Below the pieces are notes generated by a model, which was not told where the DNA came from, ran no database searches, and saw only the letters and a list, made by a program, of their open reading frames with translations. Of a stretch of 64,000 bases of DNA, positions 58,539 through 64,000 are shown piece after piece. The number at the start of each line of letters is the position of its first letter. Position 1 is the first letter of the stretch. The DNA comes from Verrucomicrobiota bacterium (GTDB lineage Bacteria > Verrucomicrobiota > Verrucomicrobiia > Chthoniobacterales > SZAS-18), in the NCBI GenBank assembly GCA_025353105.1, contig JANXRG010000067.1, positions 1-64,000 on the forward strand, read 5' to 3'. The position numbers were made by a program, and so were the translations under genes.

Positions 58539-61388
58539 ATGTCTTCGCCCTCCGGAAAGGAAGCGCTCCACTTCGCGCACTATCGCGTGCAAACGCAGGC
58601 CGACGGCCACCCTTGGGAGCTGGGGCGAGGGGCCATGGGCGTAACGTACAAGGCGTTCGACGAGCGCCTTCGCGTCGACGTGGCGCTCAAGGTCATCACG
58701 CCGGGCCAGGTCGACGACCCAAAAACGCAGGCCCTTTTCCTGCGCGAGGCCCGCGCGGCGGCGCAGGTCCATCATCCAAACATTGCGACCGTTGTGTACC
58801 TCAACGACGTCCCCGGCGAATTCTTTTATGCGATGGAGTTTGTCGAGGGCGAAACGGTGGAAGCGTTCGTCAAGCGGCGCGGACCGCTTCCCGTGCGACT
58901 TGCCTTGCGCATTATTCTCCAGGCGGCGCAGGGACTCGCCGCCGCCCATGAGCGGGGGCTGATCCATCGCGACATCAAACCGGCGAATCTGATGCTGGCG
59001 CACGCGCCCGAAGCCGGAACCGACGCGGAGGAAGACGATGGGTTGTTGGTGAAGGTGATCGATTTCGGGCTGGCCAAGAGCATCGTTGCCGAGGAAGCGG
59101 GTGCGGCGATTTCGTTGACGGGACACGGCCCGGTGGGGACGCCGAATTACATGAGCCCGGAGCAAATCTCCCCGGCGGGCGAACCGCTGGATGCCCGCAC
59201 GGATTTTTACAGTCTTGGCGTGACGCTGTGGCATCTCCTGTTGGGCCGTCCGCCGTTCGACGGCACTTCTTTCCAAGTGCTCAGCCAGCAATTGCAAAGC
59301 CCGCCCCCATGGGAAAAACTCCACGCCGCGCGCCTGCCGCCGGATGTGATCGCGCTGTTGCACGCCATGCTGGCCAAGCGACCGGAGGATCGCCCGCCGA
59401 ATTATCCGGTGCTCGTTGCCGCGCTGAAGAAAATATTGCGCAGCGGCAGCACGACCGGCGGTCCGACGCCAGTGCTCGCAGGGTTGCCGAGTTCGAATGC
59501 GACCGGCGGGACACCTGCAACGGATGCAACGCTTCCGATAGGCCGACCCGGAACGACCGTCGTTGGTTCCGCGCCGGAGCAGCCGAACGCGCCGCGAACG
59601 CGTTCGCGACTGCTTCCGGTCGCGATCGGTGCGGTCGCGATCATCGCGGCCCTCGCCGCGTGGCAAATGCTGCGTCGGACCGCGAGCACGACGACCGCGG
59701 GCGTGCCCGAGAAGAGCGTCGCCGTGCTGCCCTTCGACAATCTGAGCAACGATCAGGACAACGCCTTTTTTGCGAACGGCATCCAGGATGAGATTCTCAC
59801 CGATCTCGCGCGCATCGCGGAGCTCAAGGTCATCAGCCGCAGTTCCGTCATGCAATATAAGAGCGGCGCGAACCGCAACCTACGCGAGATTGGGCAGGCC
59901 CTCGGGGTGGCGTACCTGTTGGAAGGCAGCGTCCAGCGCGCCGGCGGCAAGGTGCGCGTGACGGCCCAGCTCATTGACGCACGCACGGACGCGCACGTGT
60001 GGGCGAATCGCTACGACGGCGAAATCGCGGATGTGTTCGGCATCCAGAGCCAGATCGCGGAAAACATTGCCAGTCAGCTCAAGGCGCGGCTTTCACCGGC
60101 GGAGAAAGCGACGCTCGCCGAGCGACCAACCACCGACGTCCAAGCGTATGATTTGTACCTGAAGGCGCGGCAGCTGGGCGACGGAAACTTTAATCTGATC
60201 ACGGGGAAGGCGGATTTGCTGCAAACGATTCGATTGGCTGAAGAAGCCACCGCGCGCGACCCAAATTTCTTCGCGGCTCACGTCCTGCAAGCCCAGAACC
60301 ATGATTTGCTGTACTGGCAAAACTTCGAACGGTCGCCGGCCCGGCTGGCGCTGGCCAAAGCTTCGATTGATCAGGCGATTCGCCTGCGACCCGACGCGGG
60401 CGAAACCCATCTCGCCCAAGCGAAGCATTTCTATTGGGGTTACCGAGATTACGACCGGGCGCGCGAGCAACTCGCCGCGGCGCAGCGGGTTCTCCCCAAC
60501 AGCGCGGAAGTCTACTATCTGAATGGCCTGATCGACCGCCGGCAGGGGCGCTGGCAGGAGTCCAATCGCAACCTGGAGCGCTCGAGAGAGCTGAATCCGC
60601 GCGACCTCAAAACGCTGGTTGAGTTGTCGAGCAGCTACGTCCTCCAGCGGATGCAAGACGACGAAGCCCGGGTGTTGAAGCTCATGCTTGCGCTGGATCC
60701 GAAAGATCCGGAAATTCTGATCTTCCCGTCGCAGGCCATCCTGGCCCGGAGCGCAAATCCCGTTCCCTTGCGTGACACCATCTTGTCGCTGATCGCGAAA
60801 AATCCGGCGTTCGCGCCAAACCTCGCCTCGGCCGCCTTGGACGTTGCCCTGTTCGAGCGCGACCCCGCCGCCCTCGCCCGCGTCCTGGCCGCGCTGCCGC
60901 GCAGCGGCTACTCCGACGCCTCGGGTTTTGTCATTCCGTATGGTTATTACGAAGGGCGGGCGGCCCGGATGCTCAACGACCCCAAGCGCGCCGAGGCCGC
61001 ATTCCAGTCGGCGCGCGCCGAGGCCGGGCAGCGGGTGGCGGCGCAGCCCGACGATGCCAAGGCGCTCATTATTCTCGCGGTGATTGATGCAGGCCTGGGC
61101 CGGCACGACGATGCCCTGCGGGCGGGGCGCCTCGCCTGCGAGATGTTGGCCATCGATCGCGACGCGCTGGACGGAGCCATCTTGTTGCTGATCGATGCGC
61201 AGATCGCCGCGTGGGTCGGGGAGAAGGATCTCGCCTTCGAGCAGCTCGATCGACTCGCCCGGATTCCGAGCCCGTTGAGTTACGGCGATCTGAAGTTGAA
61301 TCCGGACTGGGATTCGCTGCGCAGCGATCCTCGCTTTGACGCTCTTGTCGCCCGGCTCAAGCCGACGGATCCCGCCGCGAAGAAATAG
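58539..61388 (+). CDS. Receptor-like Ser/Thr protein kinase with TolB/FlgO-like and TPR regions (copy 1)
   Basis: A 949-residue protein. The cytoplasmic kinase domain (about 15-290) has LGRGAMGVTYKA, VALKVI, LIHRDIKPANLML, VIDFGLAKS and NYMSPEQISP, so all catalytic residues are present. After a linker a membrane segment follows (about 362-380, LLPVAIGAVAIIAALAAWQM). Outside is a TolB/FlgO-like domain beginning SVAVLPFDNLSNDQDNAFFA, then GIQDEILTDLARIAELKVIS, and a TPR-rich C-terminus (about 540-949). ATG 58539 was chosen because the matching ATG starts the paralogue; the frame also opens at 58455. The periplasmic part probably senses or scaffolds; ligand unknown. Confidence 0.92.
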   Translation: MSSPSGKEALHFAHYRVQTQADGHPWELGRGAMGVTYKAFDERLRVDVALKVITPGQVDDPKTQALFLREARAAAQVHHPNIATVVYLNDVPGEFFYAMEFVEGETVEAFVKRRGPLPVRLALRIILQAAQGLAAAHERGLIHRDIKPANLMLAHAPEAGTDAEEDDGLLVKVIDFGLAKSIVAEEAGAAISLTGHGPVGTPNYMSPEQISPAGEPLDARTDFYSLGVTLWHLLLGRPPFDGTSFQVLSQQLQSPPPWEKLHAARLPPDVIALLHAMLAKRPEDRPPNYPVLVAALKKILRSGSTTGGPTPVLAGLPSSNATGGTPATDATLPIGRPGTTVVGSAPEQPNAPRTRSRLLPVAIGAVAIIAALAAWQMLRRTASTTTAGVPEKSVAVLPFDNLSNDQDNAFFANGIQDEILTDLARIAELKVISRSSVMQYKSGANRNLREIGQALGVAYLLEGSVQRAGGKVRVTAQLIDARTDAHVWANRYDGEIADVFGIQSQIAENIASQLKARLSPAEKATLAERPTTDVQAYDLYLKARQLGDGNFNLITGKADLLQTIRLAEEATARDPNFFAAHVLQAQNHDLLYWQNFERSPARLALAKASIDQAIRLRPDAGETHLAQAKHFYWGYRDYDRAREQLAAAQRVLPNSAEVYYLNGLIDRRQGRWQESNRNLERSRELNPRDLKTLVELSSSYVLQRMQDDEARVLKLMLALDPKDPEILIFPSQAILARSANPVPLRDTILSLIAKNPAFAPNLASAALDVALFERDPAALARVLAALPRSGYSDASGFVIPYGYYEGRAARMLNDPKRAEAAFQSARAEAGQRVAAQPDDAKALIILAVIDAGLGRHDDALRAGRLACEMLAIDRDALDGAILLLIDAQIAAWVGEKDLAFEQLDRLARIPSPLSYGDLKLNPDWDSLRSDPRFDALVARLKPTDPAAKK

Positions 61389-61462
61389 CGGCGGCGACTT
61401 AGCGGTGCGCATTTTCGCATTGGCATTTCCCGCGCAGCCACGCGAACCTCCCGCCGATATCC

Positions 61463-64000
61463 ATGCCTTCACCTTCGGGAAAGAAATCGCTCACCTACGG
61501 TCACTACCGCGTGTTGAAACAGCCCGACGGCCGCCCGTGGGAGCTCGGCCGCGGCGCGATGGGGGTGACGTACAAGGCGGTCGACGCACGCTTGCGCATG
61601 GAGGTGGCGCTCAAGGTGATCACACCCGGACAGGTCGACGATCCCAAGACCCAGGCCCTGTTTCTGCGTGAGGCGCGGACCGCCGCGCAGGTGCATCACC
61701 CGAATGTGGCGGGGGTCGTGTTTCTCAACGACGCGCCCGGCCGGTTTTTTTACGCGATGGAATTTGTTGACGGCGAGACGGTCGAGGCCTTTGTCCGACG
61801 GCGCGGTCCGCTGCCGGTGCGACTGGCCCTGCGCATCATTCTGCAAGCCGCACAGGGTCTGGCGGCGGCCAATGACCGTGGCTTGATCCATCGCGACATC
61901 AAGCCGGCGAATTTGATGCTCGCGCACCTGCCCGAGTCGGCGGCCGAAGATGAGGACGATGACGGGTTGCTCGTGAAGGTGATCGATTTCGGCCTGGCCA
62001 AGAGCATCGTGGCCGAGGAACAGGGGGCGGCGATTTCGCTGTCCGGTCATGGACCCGTGGGCACGCCGAACTACATGAGCCCGGAGCAAATCTCGCCCGC
62101 GGGCGAGCCGCTCGATGCCCGCTCGGACATTTACAGCCTCGGAGTCACGCTTTGGTATCTCCTGTTGGGTCGGCCGCCGTTCGAAGGCACTTCGTTCCAG
62201 GTGTTGAGCCAACAAATGCAAAGTCCTCCCGCGTGGGAAAGACTCCCGGCGGCGGGCGTGCCGCCAGACGTCGACGGACTGCTCCGAGGGATGCTCGCCA
62301 AGAACCCCGCGGAGCGGCCCAAGAATTATCCCGAGCTGCTCGCGGCGCTAAAGAAAATCCTGCGCCGAGGCAGTACGGCCGGCGGTGGTTCGGTACCGGG
62401 GTTCGCCGCGACGGTGGGCTCGGATCGGACCGAAGAGACGAACGCGACCGATGCGACGCTGCCCATTACCCGGCCCGGCACGGCCGTTTTCATCCCCGAA
62501 CTTGTCCCGCGGAAACGTTCACGACTGCTTCCAGTTGCGATCGGCGCGGTCGCGATTCTCGCAGCCCTCGCGGGGTGGCAACTGATGCGCCGGACCCAGG
62601 CCCCACCGCCCGCCGCGGTGCCGGAAAAGAGCGCGGCCGTGACCCCTGAGAAAAGCGTCGCCGTGTTGCCGTTCGAAAATCTCAGCAGCGATCAGGAGAA
62701 CGCCTATTTCGCCAACGGCATCCAGGACGAGATTTTGACGGACCTGGCCCGCATCGCCGAGCTCAAGGTCATCAGCCGCAGCTCCGTCATGCAGTACAAG
62801 AATTCGGCCGGCCGCAATCTCCGCGAGATCGGGCAGGCCCTTGGCGTGGCGTACGTGCTGGAAGGGAGCGTCCAGCGCGTCGGAGGCAAGGTGCGGGTGA
62901 ATGCCCAGCTCATCGACGCGCGCACCGACGCGCACGTGTGGGCCAATCGGTATGACGGCGACCTCGCAGATGTGTTCGGCATTCAGAGCCAGATCGCGGA
63001 AAACATTGCCGGCCAGCTCAAGGCGCGACTCACGCCGGAGGAGAAGGCAACGCTGGCCGAGCGGCCGACGAAGGACCTCGAAGCGTATGATCTCTTTCTC
63101 CGGGCCCGGCAGGCATCGACGGGCTACTTCGACTCGATCAAGGCAAAGGAAAGCACGCTCGAGGCCATCCGCTTGTTGAACGAGGCGGTGGTCCGCGATC
63201 CCAATTTTTCCATCGCTTACGTCCAGCTGGAAAACGCGCATGATTTTCTCTATTGGTTCAACTTGGATCGGACGCCCGCCCGCCTGGCGCTGGCCAAAGC
63301 CGCGGTCGACGAGGCGGTCCGCGTTCGCCCCGACGCCGGAGAGACGCACCTTGCGCAGGCCAGACACTTCTATTGGGGATACCGGGATTACGACCGGGCG
63401 CGTGAGCATCTGGCCCTGGCGCAACGCGCCTTGCCCAATGAGGTGGACGTCTATTTCCGCACCGGCCTGATCGATCGGCGTCAGGGTCGCTGGACAGAAT
63501 CCAATCGCAACATGGAGCGCGCGCGGGAGTTGAATCCGCGCGACCTCTCAACCCTCGTGGAGCTGGCATCCTCCTACGCTTTGCAGCGGATGGACGCCGA
63601 CGCAGCCCGGATTTCGAGGGCGCTCCTCTCGCTGAACCTAAAGATTCCCGAAGTCCTCATTTACCCGTCCATCCTTGGCGTGGGACGGACCGCCGACCCC
63701 GGCCCGTTGCGTGAAGCCATCGCGGCGATCCTCGCGAAAAATCCAGCGGCGGCACCAAACCTGGCGCCGTTTTCGATGCTGCTCGCGCGCTTCGAGCGGA
63801 ACCCCCAGGCCATGGCGACCGCCCTGGCGGTCATGCCGCGCACCGCCTACATCGATACCTCGGGCTTTCCCACCAGTTATGGGTACTACGTGGGACAGGT
63901 CGCCCTGGCCATGAACGATCCCAAGGGCGCCGAAGCGGCGTTCCTCTCGGCGCGCACCGAGGCCGCCCAGCGCGTGGCAGCCAAGCCCGACGATCCAAAG
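61463..64000 (+). CDS. Receptor-like Ser/Thr protein kinase with TolB/FlgO-like and TPR regions (copy 2), truncated by the window
   Basis: The frame opens at ATG 61463 and stays open to the right edge (846 codons visible). It is a close paralogue of the upstream gene over its whole length. The kinase motifs are LGRGAMGVTYKAVDARLRME, LIHRDIKPANLML and VIDFGLAKSIVAEE; the membrane helix is LLPVAIGAVAILAALAGWQL; SVAVLPFENLSSDQENAYFA and GIQDEILTDLARIAELKVIS follow, then TPR repeats. Differences concentrate in the linker before the helix, where copy 2 has a repeated VPEKS/TPEKS segment, and in the TPR part. The gap to copy 1 is 74 bases, so the two may be cotranscribed. The 3' end lies outside. 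Confidence 0.92.
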   Translation, partial: MPSPSGKKSLTYGHYRVLKQPDGRPWELGRGAMGVTYKAVDARLRMEVALKVITPGQVDDPKTQALFLREARTAAQVHHPNVAGVVFLNDAPGRFFYAMEFVDGETVEAFVRRRGPLPVRLALRIILQAAQGLAAANDRGLIHRDIKPANLMLAHLPESAAEDEDDDGLLVKVIDFGLAKSIVAEEQGAAISLSGHGPVGTPNYMSPEQISPAGEPLDARSDIYSLGVTLWYLLLGRPPFEGTSFQVLSQQMQSPPAWERLPAAGVPPDVDGLLRGMLAKNPAERPKNYPELLAALKKILRRGSTAGGGSVPGFAATVGSDRTEETNATDATLPITRPGTAVFIPELVPRKRSRLLPVAIGAVAILAALAGWQLMRRTQAPPPAAVPEKSAAVTPEKSVAVLPFENLSSDQENAYFANGIQDEILTDLARIAELKVISRSSVMQYKNSAGRNLREIGQALGVAYVLEGSVQRVGGKVRVNAQLIDARTDAHVWANRYDGDLADVFGIQSQIAENIAGQLKARLTPEEKATLAERPTKDLEAYDLFLRARQASTGYFDSIKAKESTLEAIRLLNEAVVRDPNFSIAYVQLENAHDFLYWFNLDRTPARLALAKAAVDEAVRVRPDAGETHLAQARHFYWGYRDYDRAREHLALAQRALPNEVDVYFRTGLIDRRQGRWTESNRNMERARELNPRDLSTLVELASSYALQRMDADAARISRALLSLNLKIPEVLIYPSILGVGRTADPGPLREAIAAILAKNPAAAPNLAPFSMLLARFERNPQAMATALAVMPRTAYIDTSGFPTSYGYYVGQVALAMNDPKGAEAAFLSARTEAAQRVAAKPDDPK

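Noticed and set aside
58238-58540. Minus-strand ORF of 100 codons upstream of the first kinase
   Set aside because: It overlaps the duplicated kinase leader, has no known motif or plausible start context, and is mostly Pro/Arg/Gly-rich chance text.

Overview
The window is a 64 kb piece of a GC-rich, Gram-negative bacterial chromosome with an LPS outer membrane (KdsA, LptC/LptA/LptB, TamA/TamB, porin, RND efflux). Gene style suggests Verrucomicrobiota, most like Opitutaceae: large PAS-type histidine kinases, tandem serine/threonine kinases fused to TolB/TPR regions, NarL-type two-component pairs, and GC-rich palindromic intergenic repeats. This placement is an inference from gene content, not from a marker-gene comparison.

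Layout. 1-3651: envelope operon kdsA-lptC-lptA-lptB, a strong terminator, then a long-form ribosome hibernation factor. 3671-5902: anthranilate/aminodeoxychorismate synthase amidotransferase, biotin-protein ligase, a GNAT acetyltransferase. 5976-7225: tRNA-Thr followed by two unrecognised, less GC-rich genes. 7240-16321: a leftward metal-efflux locus, porin - histidine kinase - NarL response regulator - CzcC - CzcB - CzcA. 16914-24529: leftward tamB-tamA-SDR-sugar nucleotidyltransferase. 24539-31864: a gene interrupted by an in-frame amber codon, arginine decarboxylase, glycogen branching enzyme, glycosyltransferase, lipase-like hydrolase. 31985-36577: small membrane protein plus two signalling kinases that overlap. 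36709-37868: a beta-helix pseudogene with three frameshifts. 37909-42793: universal stress protein, a beta-propeller gene bracketed by two palindromic repeats, an acyl-CoA dehydrogenase/phosphotransferase pair, cysteine dioxygenase.

42803-56463 is the most interesting part: an apparently complete C2-sulfonate catabolic island. A GMC flavoprotein next to an MHS-family transporter (isethionate dehydrogenase and uptake candidates) lies beside a leftward operon Xsc - ACS-family MFS - acylating aldehyde dehydrogenase (SauS-like) - acyl-CoA ligase (SauT-like) - UPF0324/PSE exporter (TauZ/SuyZ-like). A rightward IclR regulator - phosphate acetyltransferase - orphan DctP unit completes it. The implied scheme is isethionate or sulfoacetate to sulfoacetaldehyde, then acetyl phosphate plus sulfite by Xsc, then acetyl-CoA by Pta, with the sulfur oxyanion exported. 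Two divergent intergenic regions 9 kb apart share a 23-nt motif (19/23 identical) built on an IclR-type palindrome, which suggests one regulon. A MITE-like element sits inside the operon and supplies the stop codon of the aldehyde dehydrogenase.

56489-64000: tRNA-Met, an Fpg/MTH1-type Nudix pair for oxidised guanine, a tiny membrane protein missed by usual length cut-offs, and two tandem paralogous receptor-like serine/threonine kinases, the second running off the right edge.
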